A stretch of 64,000 nt of DNA from an uncultured Slackia sp. Its GTDB lineage: Bacteria > Actinomycetota > Coriobacteriia > Coriobacteriales > Eggerthellaceae. The translations under genes were made by a program, and so were the position numbers. Shown in pieces: positions 51,460 through 59,798 of the stretch; the first letter of the stretch is position 1; the number at the start of each line of letters is the position of its first letter. The notes beneath the pieces were generated by a model. The model was not told the DNA's origin, did not search any database, and worked only from the letters and a program-made list of their open reading frames with translations. The stretch is taken from the NCBI RefSeq assembly GCF_959608125.1, contig NZ_CAUHPG010000001.1, positions 1-64,000 on the forward strand. The letters run 5' to 3'.

Positions 51460-52743
51460 CTACCGAGCGGCGGCAAAACCGCGCTCGAGATCCGCAATGA
51501 TGTCGTCTATGTGTTCGGTGCCGATCGACAGACGAATAGTGCTTCGGGTAATCCCTTGTTCAGCCAATTCGTCGTCGGTAAGCTGGCTGTGCGTAGTGGT
51601 GGCCGGGTGAATCACGAGCGATTTCGCATCGGCCACGTTGGCGAGCAGCGAAAACAGCTGCAGGCCGTCGATGAATCTCCATGCGGCTTCCTTGCCGCCT
51701 TCTATCTCGAATGTGAAGATGGAAGCACCCCCGTTCGGAAAGTACCTCTCATAAAGCGCATGGTCGGGGTGCTCGAGGAGAGCCGGGTGGTTGACCTTGA
51801 TAACCTGCGGATGCGCAGCGAGGAATTCGACGACCCTCTTCGCGTTCTCGACATGACGGTCGAGACGCAACGAGAGGGTCTCAACGCCCTGCAGCAGCAG
51901 AAACGCATTGAACGGAGATATGGCCGCCCCCGTGTCGCGCAAGAGGACGGCGCGAACATAGGTGACGAAAGCCGCAGGTCCGGCCGCGTCGACGAACGAA
52001 ACGCCGTGATAGCTCGGATTAGGCTCGGCGATGGGGGCGTATCGCCCCGAAGCCCTCCAGTCGAACGCGCCCGAATCGACGATCACACCGCCCAGGGAAG
52101 TCCCGTGGCCACCGATGAACTTCGTGGCGGAGTGAACCACGATATCGGCTCCGTGTTCGATGGGACGGAACAAATACGGAGTCGCAAACGTGTTATCGAC
52201 GACCAGAGGCACCCCGTGCTCATGGGCGATGGCCGCGACGGCATCGACATCGGGGATGTCCGAGTTCGGATTGCCCAGCGTCTCCAGGTACACGGCCCTT
52301 GTATCGGGCCCAATGGCCGATTCGACTTCGGACAGGTCATGCGCATCCACGAACGTCGTCGTGATGCCATATGCCGGAAGCGTATGCTCCAGCAGATTAT
52401 ACGTGCCCCCGTAAATCGTTTTTTGGGCGACGATATGCCCACCCTTTCCGGCAAGCGCCTCGATGGCATAAGCAATAGCCGCTGCACCCGAGGCGACGGC
52501 CAAAGCCGCAACACCACCCTCCAGAGCAGCTATCCTCTTCTCGAGCACATCCTGGGTCGAGTTGGTCAAGCGGCCGTATATATTGCCCGCATCGGACAGG
52601 CCGAAACGGGCGGCGGCGTGCGCGGAGTCATGGAATACGTAAGAAGTAGTTTGGTAGATGGGAACCGCGCGGGAGTCCGTCGCGGGATCGGCCTGCTCCT
52701 GGCCGACATGAAGCTGCAGGGTTTCGAATTTGTAATCGCTCAT
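51460..52743 (-). CDS. metY: O-acetylhomoserine sulfhydrylase
   Basis: MetY makes homocysteine from O-acetylhomoserine and sulfide. The 427 residues begin YKFETLQLHVGQEQADP; the Cys/Met-metabolism PLP lysine is in VVHSATKFIGGHGTSLGG; YGRLTNSTQDVLEKR, SGAAAIAYAI and VDNTFATPYLF are also typical. Its length is that of MetY rather than MetB/MetC (~380). The ATG at 52743 has only a weak ribosome site. It lies 68 bases beyond a strong intrinsic terminator, so expression depends on read-through. Confidence 0.94.
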   Translation of the reverse strand: MSDYKFETLQLHVGQEQADPATDSRAVPIYQTTSYVFHDSAHAAARFGLSDAGNIYGRLTNSTQDVLEKRIAALEGGVAALAVASGAAAIAYAIEALAGKGGHIVAQKTIYGGTYNLLEHTLPAYGITTTFVDAHDLSEVESAIGPDTRAVYLETLGNPNSDIPDVDAVAAIAHEHGVPLVVDNTFATPYLFRPIEHGADIVVHSATKFIGGHGTSLGGVIVDSGAFDWRASGRYAPIAEPNPSYHGVSFVDAAGPAAFVTYVRAVLLRDTGAAISPFNAFLLLQGVETLSLRLDRHVENAKRVVEFLAAHPQVIKVNHPALLEHPDHALYERYFPNGGASIFTFEIEGGKEAAWRFIDGLQLFSLLANVADAKSLVIHPATTTHSQLTDDELAEQGITRSTIRLSIGTEHIDDIIADLERGFAAAR

Positions 52744-52810
52744 AATCGTGATCGCTTTCGTATCGAATGCCGTCGGTTCGTCCCTCATCGAAATCACAGG
52801 CTCCGGCAAT

Positions 52811-52844
52811 AAAAAAAACCGGGAGCCTATAGCAGGACTCCCGG
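52811..52844 (-). terminator. Attenuator terminator before metY
   Basis: On the minus strand CCGGGAGTCCT (52844-52834) pairs with AGGCTCCCGG (52828-52819), one base bulged, and is followed by eight T (52818-52811). It stands between the leader ORF and metY with no gene to end, so it must be regulatory. Confidence 0.88.
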
Positions 52845-52880
52845 GCATATGGCTGACGATATGTCGACGATGTCGGTCGA

Positions 52881-53009
52881 TCAATCACCGAACAGAGGCG
52901 AATGACCGCGCAAGACGCGCGACTCGCCCCCGGCCATACAACATGCCCGGGAGGAAAGCATTCGACACCACATGACGATATCCACACGTCCGACGTTGCG
53001 CTCGTTCAT
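52881..53009 (-). CDS. Cysteine-codon leader peptide of the metY-cysK operon
   Basis: A 42-codon ORF lies ahead of metY and was found by reading the leader. AAAGGAGG stands five to six bases before its ATG. The peptide contains Trp14-Cys15 and a Cys23-Cys24 pair (TGT TGT at 52943-52938), and the segment GRVDIVMWCRML recalls Actinobacterial cysteine leader peptides. The bases just before the Cys pair (CTCCCGGGCAT, 52953-52943) are the exact complement of the 5' arm of the downstream terminator (52848-52838), so they can form an alternative hairpin. This is the layout of ribosome-mediated attenuation. Confidence 0.72.
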   Translation of the reverse strand: MNERNVGRVDIVMWCRMLSSRACCMAGGESRVLRGHSPLFGD

Positions 53010-53275
53010 TTTCGCCTCCTTTCATCACTCGAATCCGACATGACGGATTTCAGCATTTTAATCATACCAAGTCAATATGATATAGAAAAAATGACGTGGC
53101 TTTCAGCTGTTCTCCATCGCATGATGGGCATCGATCCGCCCGACCTCAGGCACCGCGTCGCGAATCGCCATGAAAAAGCCTCCCTTTCCAGGACTCCGGT
53201 GACGTCATCCAAGAAATGGGAGGCGGCTTATCAGAAACCTGCGGTTTCCCCTATCGGCAGGAACCGCTCGTGAAG

Positions 53276-54529
53276 TCACTCGTTATCCCCGTCCTGTTCC
53301 GCAAGCGAAGGCAGGGCCGGGTCGACGAAGGCCGACAGATAGATCGCCTTGGCGTCTTCCATCGTCAGCTTCTTGAACGCGCCGAACACGTCGCCCTTCG
53401 TGGCGCGCAGGGTTTCGACGATCGCGTCGACGTCCTCTTCGCGCAGACCCAGCTCGCCCATGGTCTTGGGCATGCCCATGTCCACGAAGAACGCTTGCAG
53501 CTCGTCGATCGCGGCGGTCACGGCATCCTCGATAGCCTCGTCGCTTCCGCCGATCGGCTCGATGTCGAACACATCGAGCGCGAACTGCAAGAAACGGCTC
53601 GGGTCTTCGCGCCAGACGTAACGCATCCATGCGGGCATGATGACCGCCAGGCCCGCGCCGTGCGTGATCGAAGTATCGAACGCCGACATCTCATGTTCGA
53701 GGCCGTGGCTCTCCCAGCCGCCCGCACGGCCCGTCGGGGCGAGCGCACGGCCGCAGCCGGCGATGTCGTTGTGGGCCAGCATGCCGGCCCACATGATGTC
53801 GGCGCGGGCATCGTAATCTTCAGGATCCTCAAGCACGCGAGGAGCCGCGTCGATAAGCGCGCGAATCAAACCCGCCGCGATGTTATCGGTGACGGGAACG
53901 GCGCCCACGCCCGAGAACCAACGCTCGCAGATATGGGCGATCATATCCGTCACGCCGGCGGCCGTCTGATACGGCGGCAAAGTGAACGTGATTTCGGGAT
54001 TCATGAACGAAACGGCGGGACGGAACGCGTCGCCGTTCGTGCCGCGTTTGGCATGCAGCTCGTCATTGCTGATGACGCACGAGCTGGACGCTTCGGAGCC
54101 CGCCGCAGGAATGGTGAGCACGCAGAAAATGGGCAGCGCGCGCTCGACCGCAGCCTTGCCGCAGAAGAAATCCCACACGTCTCCATCGTAGAGAGCGCCG
54201 AACGCGACCGCCTTCGCGCAGTCGATCGCGCTTCCTCCGCCGACGGGAAGAATCAGGTCGACGTTTTCGTCACGCACCATGCCGATACCCGCGCGCACGC
54301 TTTCCACCTCGGGATTCGGACGCACGCCGGCAAGGTCGACATGCTCGATGCCCGCCGCATCGAGAGACGCCTTCACGCGGTCGAGCAAGCCCGAGCGCAC
54401 CACGGACCCCTTGCCGTAGACAAGCAGCGCCTTCTTGTAACCGTGCGCGGCGGCCTTCGCGCCCACGCCCTCCTCGACCCCGCGGCCGAACACGAACTCG
54501 GTCGGAGAATAGTAGGTGAAATTATTCAT
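53276..54529 (-). CDS. Iron-containing alcohol dehydrogenase
   Basis: The 417-residue group III alcohol dehydrogenase resembles butanol dehydrogenases (BdhA/YqhD). It starts FTYYSPTEFVFGRG; the NAD(P) region has ILPVGGGSAIDCAKAVAFGA; TIPAAGSEASSSCVISN is the family motif. Metal ligands are in GVTDMIAHICERWF (Asp, His), ESHGLEHEMSAF and DTSITHGAGLAVI. It would interconvert an aldehyde and an alcohol in fermentation. The start at 54529 follows GAGGAGC. Monocistronic as far as can be seen. Confidence 0.93.
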   Translation of the reverse strand: MNNFTYYSPTEFVFGRGVEEGVGAKAAAHGYKKALLVYGKGSVVRSGLLDRVKASLDAAGIEHVDLAGVRPNPEVESVRAGIGMVRDENVDLILPVGGGSAIDCAKAVAFGALYDGDVWDFFCGKAAVERALPIFCVLTIPAAGSEASSSCVISNDELHAKRGTNGDAFRPAVSFMNPEITFTLPPYQTAAGVTDMIAHICERWFSGVGAVPVTDNIAAGLIRALIDAAPRVLEDPEDYDARADIMWAGMLAHNDIAGCGRALAPTGRAGGWESHGLEHEMSAFDTSITHGAGLAVIMPAWMRYVWREDPSRFLQFALDVFDIEPIGGSDEAIEDAVTAAIDELQAFFVDMGMPKTMGELGLREEDVDAIVETLRATKGDVFGAFKKLTMEDAKAIYLSAFVDPALPSLAEQDGDNE

Positions 54530-54672
54530 GTGCTCCTCGCTTTCAGCGCTTTGACTTGCGGGCATCGTATCGCGTCGTCGGCCACGCGCCAAGAAGCCCG
54601 GAACAAAACAGGGCGAATGGGCCGCAGACGGCGCCGAGCTATGCCGGGTCCGTGCTGCGCCCGCATGCGGCG

Positions 54673-55524
54673 CTATGCCTTCATGGCCAGATCGTAGGCT
54701 TCGTTGCGAGGGATGCCGAACTCATCGCGCAAGACCTTGACGATTTCCTTGCGCGTAAGCTCCCCGGCCTCGACCAGCTCGGCGGCGCGCCCGGCCGCCG
54801 ATGCCGCGGCATCGGCGCGACGGTCGTCCTCTTCAGCTTGCGTCGAAGGGCCGATGACCAGCACGATTTCGCCCTTCACGCCGCTATCCTCATCGCGGCG
54901 GGCGAATTCGGCGAGCACCTCGGATACCGGCCCGCGTGCAACTTCCTCATGCACCTTGGTAAGCTCCCGGCAAACCGCGACCTCCCTTTTCGGCATCGCC
55001 TCGGCAACCGCGGAAAGAGCGGAAACGATGCGACGCGGGCTTTCGTAGAACATGAGCACCGCATCGAGCGACGAAAGAGCACGCAGCAGCTCTCGACGTT
55101 CGGCATCTTTTCGCGGAAAGAACCCCCCGAAGAAAAACCGCGGGTTGTTGAAACCGCTCGCAACATAGGCGGTCACCGCGGCCGACGCGCCAGGCAGCAC
55201 GTCCACATGCCCGCCCGCCGCACGCACGGCTTCGATCAGGCGGGCGCCGGGGTCGGACACGCCCGGCATGCCCGCGTCGCTGCAAAACGCCACGGTCTCG
55301 CCAGCCGCAACGCGTTCGGCCACACGACCCGCCTGGTGCGTGATCGCGGCTTCATCAAGCCGCTCCAGACGCTTCTCGATGCCGAAATGCGCGAGCAGCT
55401 TTCCCGTGACCCGCGTGTCTTCGGCGCACACTGCATCGGCGTCGCGCAGCTCCTCGAGCGTACGCAACGTCATGTCCCCCAAGTTGCCGATAGGCGTCGG
55501 GCATATGACAAGGCGACCTGCCAT
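54673..55524 (-). CDS. rsmI: 16S rRNA (cytidine1402-2'-O)-methyltransferase
   Basis: The 283-residue SAM methylase begins with the RsmI signature LVICPTPIGNLGDMTLR, then CAEDTRVTGKLL, FCSDAGMPGVSDPGARLI, LPGASAAVTAYVASGF, FFGGFFPRK and MFYESPRRI. The C-terminal tail (ELTRKEIVKVLRDEFGIPRNEAYDLA) is the usual small domain. The start at 55524 has GAGGAG seven bases upstream. Confidence 0.95.
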   Translation of the reverse strand: MAGRLVICPTPIGNLGDMTLRTLEELRDADAVCAEDTRVTGKLLAHFGIEKRLERLDEAAITHQAGRVAERVAAGETVAFCSDAGMPGVSDPGARLIEAVRAAGGHVDVLPGASAAVTAYVASGFNNPRFFFGGFFPRKDAERRELLRALSSLDAVLMFYESPRRIVSALSAVAEAMPKREVAVCRELTKVHEEVARGPVSEVLAEFARRDEDSGVKGEIVLVIGPSTQAEEDDRRADAAASAAGRAAELVEAGELTRKEIVKVLRDEFGIPRNEAYDLAMKA

Positions 55525-55782
55525 CGTTTTCTCCTCTTCACGATACCGCCCCACGCCGAGCGTCGGCGGCCTGTTCCTGTTCGAACACACTATATACGCT
55601 CGTCCACGCGGAAAGCACGCATCGACGCCACGCGGCGGGAAACGCGCAAGCAAAACGATCGCCCCACGCCGACGGCACGACGCCTCCTTTAAATTGTTAC
55701 TTCGAAAGTCGCATAATCCTGCTACGTTGACCACGAAACACGAATCGCGCCGCCTCGAGCGGCGCCCCGAGAAAGGAACGCC

Positions 55783-56088
55783 ATGGGACTCTTCGATATG
55801 TTCGGCGGAGGCTTCGATAAGAAGCTCGAGCAGGCCCGCGCCACCGAGAACGCCCGTATCATCGACGTACGCACCGCGCAGGAATACCGTTCGGGCCATG
55901 TGCCGGGAGCCGAAAACATCCCGCTCGACCGCATCGACTCGTTCGAGGCCCCGCGCGAGGCGCCCCTGTTCGTCTACTGCCAGAGCGGCGCACGCAGCTC
56001 GCAGGCACAGCACGTGCTCGAAGGCCGCGGATTCGTCGACGTCACGAACCTCGGCGGCATCATGAGCTATCGCGGCCCGGTCGAATAG
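55783..56088 (+). CDS. Single-domain rhodanese
   Basis: The 101-residue sulfurtransferase has RIIDVRTAQEYRSGHVPGA, the catalytic loop YCQSGARS (Cys at about 66) and an N-terminal FDMFGGGFDKK tail. It would carry sulfane sulfur from persulfide. GAAAGGA precedes the ATG. It is followed by the CoA-disulfide reductase gene, which has its own rhodanese domain, so both probably deal with persulfides. Confidence 0.92.
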   Translation: MGLFDMFGGGFDKKLEQARATENARIIDVRTAQEYRSGHVPGAENIPLDRIDSFEAPREAPLFVYCQSGARSSQAQHVLEGRGFVDVTNLGGIMSYRGPVE

Positions 56089-56173
56089 CCGGCCGCCCCG
56101 CGGCATGCGCGCCCCGCGGCGGCTTCGCAGGCACAGCGCGTGAAATGCCTGGTAAAATCAAGAAACCACCATC

Positions 56174-56201
56174 GGGCCCGACCGTATGGGCGGTCGGGCC
56201 C
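56174..56201 (+). other. Hairpin before the CoA-disulfide reductase gene
   Basis: A perfect 11-bp stem (GGGCCCGACCG 56174-56184 with 56191-56201) lies 20 bases before the start codon and ends 10 bases before the ribosome site. It has no T tract, so it may slow transcription or translation, or mark the end of the rhodanese message. Confidence 0.5.
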
Positions 56202-56221
56202 CATCGACGTAAGGAGCGCTC

Positions 56222-57931
56222 ATGAAAGTCGTCATCATCGGAGGCGTCGCAGGCGGAGCCACGGCAGCCGCACGTCTGCGCCGCCTGAACGAGCAGGCCG
56301 AAATCATCATGATCGAGCGCACGGGCTACGTGTCCTACGCGAACTGCGGCCTTCCCTACTATATCGGCGAGACCATCCAGGACAAGGGCAAGCTCACGCT
56401 GCAGACCCCCGAAAGCTTCCGCGCGCGTTTCAACATCGACGTGCGCGTGCGCCAGGAGGCCCTCTCGATCGACCGCGACGCGAAAACGGTGGCGATCCGC
56501 CGCCTCGACGACGGCGTCGTCTACGAGGAGTCCTACGACTACCTGATCCTTTCGCCCGGCGCCAAGGCGGTCGTGCCGCCCCTGCCCGGCATCGACGACC
56601 CGCGCATCGACACGCTGCGCACCGTCGAAGACACCTTCGCCATCAAAGAGCGCGCCGACGCGCTTATGGCGGCCGGCAAAACCGACGCCGTGGTTATCGG
56701 CGGCGGCTTCATCGGCCTGGAAATGGCCGAAAACCTTAAACAGCGCGGCTTCTCCGTCACGCTGCTGCAGCGTGGCAACCATGTCATGCCCACGCTCGAC
56801 TACGACATGGCCTGCGAAGTGCACGCCTACCTGCGCGCGAACGGCATCGACCTGAAGCTCGGCTTCAACGCGGTCGGCTTCGAAGCCGACAACGAACGCG
56901 ACGAAGTACGCGTGCTGGGCGAAAACGGCGAGGCGCTGCGCGCATCGATCGCCGTGATGGCGATCGGCGTGGCGCCCGAATCGCATCTTGCCGAAGATGC
57001 GGGCCTTGAACTGGGCATCCGCAAGTCGATCGCGGTCGATGCGCAGATGCGCACGTCCGACCCCTCGATCTTCGCCGTGGGCGACGCCGTGCAGGTGAAG
57101 CACTTCGTCGGCGGCGGCGATGCGCTTATCTCGCTGGCGGGTCCGGCCAACAAACAGGGCCGTGTGGCGGCCGACGCCATCTGCGGACGCACGCACACCT
57201 TCGCCGCGCCGCAGGGCTCTTCCGTGCTGAAGATCTTCGACATGACCATCGCCACCACGGGCCTGAGCGAAGAGGCGGCGCAGCGCGCAGGGCTTTCTTA
57301 CGACAAGGTATTCACCTCGTCGCCCTCGCACGCCACCTACTACCCCGGCGCGCGCAACATGTCGATCAAGACGCTTTTCGAGCCCGAAACCGGCCGCATC
57401 CTGGGCGCGCAGATCGTCGGCTTCGAAGGCGCCGACAAGCGCATCGACGTGATCGCCACCGCCATCCGCGCGCACATGACCGCCGCCGACCTGGAAGAGC
57501 TCGACCTGGCCTACGCGCCGCCGTATTCCTCGGCGAAAGACCCCGTGAACATGGCGGGCTTCGTGATCGAGAACGTGCGCGCCGGCCTGGTGAAGCAGCA
57601 CCAGTGGCACGACGTAGACGCACTGGTCGAACAGGGCGCGCAGCTGCTCGACGTGCGTACGCAAGGCGAATACGCCCGCGGCGCGATCGAGGGTTCCGTC
57701 AACATTCCGCTCGACGAGCTGCGCGGACGCATCGGCGAGCTCGACCCGAACCGCCCCGTGTTCGTGAACTGCCACAGCGGCCTGCGCAGCTACGTGGCAT
57801 GCCGCATGCTCGCCGGCCACGGCTTCGACTGCTCGAACCTGGCGGGCGGCTGGCGCCTGTATTCGACCGTCGCCGAAGACGCCGCGTTCGACGCGCGTCC
57901 GACGCACCCCTGCGGCGTGCCGCTGGCATAG
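56222..57931 (+). CDS. CoA-disulfide reductase with C-terminal rhodanese domain
   Basis: This 569-residue flavoprotein is a pyridine-nucleotide disulfide reductase of the CoADR-Rhd type. FAD is held by VVIIGGVAGGATAAARLRR; the single redox cysteine is Cys43 in SYANCGLPYYIG; NAD(P)H binds at VVIGGGFIGLEMAENL; FAVGDAV closes the core. From about residue 465 there is a rhodanese domain with catalytic Cys in VNCHSGLRS. Relatives reduce CoA-persulfide, CoA disulfide or sulfur. TAAGGAG precedes the ATG. The role in persulfide or sulfur respiration is inference. Confidence 0.93.
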   Translation: MKVVIIGGVAGGATAAARLRRLNEQAEIIMIERTGYVSYANCGLPYYIGETIQDKGKLTLQTPESFRARFNIDVRVRQEALSIDRDAKTVAIRRLDDGVVYEESYDYLILSPGAKAVVPPLPGIDDPRIDTLRTVEDTFAIKERADALMAAGKTDAVVIGGGFIGLEMAENLKQRGFSVTLLQRGNHVMPTLDYDMACEVHAYLRANGIDLKLGFNAVGFEADNERDEVRVLGENGEALRASIAVMAIGVAPESHLAEDAGLELGIRKSIAVDAQMRTSDPSIFAVGDAVQVKHFVGGGDALISLAGPANKQGRVAADAICGRTHTFAAPQGSSVLKIFDMTIATTGLSEEAAQRAGLSYDKVFTSSPSHATYYPGARNMSIKTLFEPETGRILGAQIVGFEGADKRIDVIATAIRAHMTAADLEELDLAYAPPYSSAKDPVNMAGFVIENVRAGLVKQHQWHDVDALVEQGAQLLDVRTQGEYARGAIEGSVNIPLDELRGRIGELDPNRPVFVNCHSGLRSYVACRMLAGHGFDCSNLAGGWRLYSTVAEDAAFDARPTHPCGVPLA

Positions 57932-58061
57932 CGCCGCCGCGCCTGCGCATGCTTTCCTCGAGGGCCTTCGCTTCGCAGCATGAATGCGGAGGCCCTTCGC
58001 ATGTCCGCGCTCTCCACACAGTGCGCTTATACTAAGAAAACGCCCCCGCGAAAGGATGCCC

Positions 58062-58442
58062 ATGGACATGCTGCTTCCCGACATACCCGAATTCCTCCGC
58101 ACCATCATCATCGCGCTCGTCGCGACGATCGCGATGCTCGTCGCCTTTTTGGCCGCGAGCATCATATGCAGGGATTCACGGCGTCGAGGAGGCGAGCGGC
58201 GCCTTGCGAAGGCGTCCGTGGTCATGGGAGCCGTCGCCGCAGCCGAGATAGTCGTCTTCGGAGTCGTAGGAGCGCCTTTCGCGGCGGCCCTCGGCATAGG
58301 CGCCCTGATGAAGTCGAGCACCTACCGCAAACGCACCGCCGCGCGCAGCAACGTCTACCGCACGGGATTCGCCCTAGGTCTGTTCGGACTGATCGCGGCC
58401 CTGTTCTCGGTCATCGTCATCGCCGCCGTCATGCTGCTGTAA
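58062..58442 (+). CDS. Small polytopic membrane protein, function unknown
   Basis: The 126-residue product has hydrophobic segments at about 12-34, 52-80 and 100-125. I recognise no family. It resembles its neighbour at 58516 in size, helix layout and the middle segment (VVMGAVAAAEIVVFG here, LVMGIIASIEGTLFG there), so the two look like old tandem duplicates. GAAAGGA precedes the ATG; a second ATG two codons later is possible. Confidence 0.72.
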   Translation: MDMLLPDIPEFLRTIIIALVATIAMLVAFLAASIICRDSRRRGGERRLAKASVVMGAVAAAEIVVFGVVGAPFAAALGIGALMKSSTYRKRTAARSNVYRTGFALGLFGLIAALFSVIVIAAVMLL

Positions 58443-58515
58443 CCCATAGCGGCACGTCCGCGCGCCGCGATGGCCTATACTGGACGGAATACGAACGCCT
58501 CTCGAAAGGACCCTC

Positions 58516-58899
58516 ATGCAAATCTTCGGCCTCGACCTGTCCGAAATCCTCGTCGCCGCAACGCCCGCCATCGCTTTGTTCGTCGGCGGCGCGATCGCAG
58601 GCATCGTGCTGTGGAGGCGCGCCAAGACGGGCGCGAACAAGGAAAGCTGCGGCATCGCGTCGCTGGTCATGGGCATCATCGCCTCCATCGAAGGAACGCT
58701 TTTCGGCCTGGCGGGCATCCCGTTCGCTCTCATCATGGGCCTCGCCGCCATCGCCGCATCGCGCGCGCACAAGTCTATCACCGGCACCAACGGCAACAAC
58801 GCCTCCACCGCGGGCCTCATCCTGGGCATCGTCGGCGTGGCCATGTGCGTCATCGGCCTGGGCCAGACGGGCGTCCTCGTGTTCTCGATGGGCGACTAG
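58516..58899 (+). CDS. Small polytopic membrane protein, DUF4190-like
   Basis: A 127-residue protein with about three hydrophobic segments (10-32, 46-72, 98-125) separated by short polar loops. The glycine-rich repeated pattern ASLVMGIIASIEGTLFG and GLILGIVGVAMCVIGL is like DUF4190-type proteins; function unknown. GAAAGGA precedes the ATG. It begins 73 bases after its likely paralogue and ends 26 bases before the hydrolase gene, so the three may form one operon. Confidence 0.75.
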   Translation: MQIFGLDLSEILVAATPAIALFVGGAIAGIVLWRRAKTGANKESCGIASLVMGIIASIEGTLFGLAGIPFALIMGLAAIAASRAHKSITGTNGNNASTAGLILGIVGVAMCVIGLGQTGVLVFSMGD

Positions 58900-58925
58900 C
58901 CCGCGACGCGATCAGGAACGCCTTC

Positions 58926-59720
58926 ATGCTTAAGCTCCATATTCTTGCCAGCGGAAGCCGCGGCAATGCCGCCGTCGTCGAAAACGCCGCCACCGGACGC
59001 GGCGCGCTGATCGACTGCGGCATCTGCAAGCGCGACTTCTTCGCCCGCTGCGACGAGGCGGGATTCGACCCCGCCAAACTCGATGCCGTGCTGATCACGC
59101 ACGAGCACGGCGATCACACCAAGGGCATCGGCGTGACCATGCGCGGCTTGGCGAAGCTGGGCCGCCGCCCCACGATCTATGCCGCACCCGCCACGCTGCG
59201 GGCGAGCAAGCCCCTTCAAGAAATAGAAGAGACCTGCGAAATCCACCCACTTGCGGCCGAAGCGCTCGTCTCGGCGGCGGGCGTGAGCATCTTTCCCTTC
59301 GTCACCTCGCACGACGCGGCCGCATCATTCGGCTTTCGCTTCGAGGCGGACGGAGACGCGGCAGGATTCATGACCGACTCGGGCATCGTGACCGACGCCG
59401 CGCATGCGCATCTGCAAGACGTGCGCCTGCTCGCGCTCGAAAGCAACCACGACCCGCGCATGCTGAGTGAAGGGCCCTACCCCTACGTGGTCAAGCGGCG
59501 CATCGCATCCGACGAAGGGCATCTTTCCAACGAGCAGGCGGCAGACGAGCTCGCTGCGCTTCTGAGCACGCGTCTCGAAGCGGCGGCGGCCATGCACGTA
59601 TCCGAGAACAACAACGAATACGACCTGGCGAAACAAGGGTTCACCGCCGTCGTTGCGCGCGAAGGGCACCCCGCCCGCATCGCCTGCGGCTACCAAGGCC
59701 GCCTGACGACGCTTTCCTAG
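58926..59720 (+). CDS. MBL-fold hydrolase of the WalJ/YycJ type
   Basis: The 264-residue metallo-beta-lactamase-fold protein begins LHILASGSRGNAAVVEN, has the metal motif LITHEHGDHTKGIGV, FVTSHDAAASFGF, MTDSGIVTD and LLALESNHDPRML. This matches YycJ/WalJ, a putative exonuclease often found with the WalRK two-component genes in Firmicutes; no walRK is here. The ATG at 58926 has AGGAACG upstream. The bidirectional terminator at 59742 follows. Confidence 0.9.
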   Translation: MLKLHILASGSRGNAAVVENAATGRGALIDCGICKRDFFARCDEAGFDPAKLDAVLITHEHGDHTKGIGVTMRGLAKLGRRPTIYAAPATLRASKPLQEIEETCEIHPLAAEALVSAAGVSIFPFVTSHDAAASFGFRFEADGDAAGFMTDSGIVTDAAHAHLQDVRLLALESNHDPRMLSEGPYPYVVKRRIASDEGHLSNEQAADELAALLSTRLEAAAAMHVSENNNEYDLAKQGFTAVVAREGHPARIACGYQGRLTTLS

Positions 59721-59741
59721 CGCGAACGACCCCAGAACGCA

Positions 59742-59773
59742 AAAGAATCCGCAGACCGTTCTGCGGATTCTTT
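59742..59773. terminator. Bidirectional terminator
   Basis: A perfect 13-bp stem (AAAGAATCCGCAG 59742-59754 with 59761-59773) carries A and T runs at the ends, so it can stop both the plus-strand hydrolase gene and the minus-strand helicase gene. Confidence 0.88.
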
Positions 59774-59798
59774 CATACGGCGGCCTTCAAGGGACCGT

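Noticed and set aside
52743..53009. SAM or other metabolite riboswitch upstream of metY
   Set aside because: No kink-turn or conserved SAM riboswitch core was found. A translated leader with Cys codons and a complementary antiterminator explains the terminator better.
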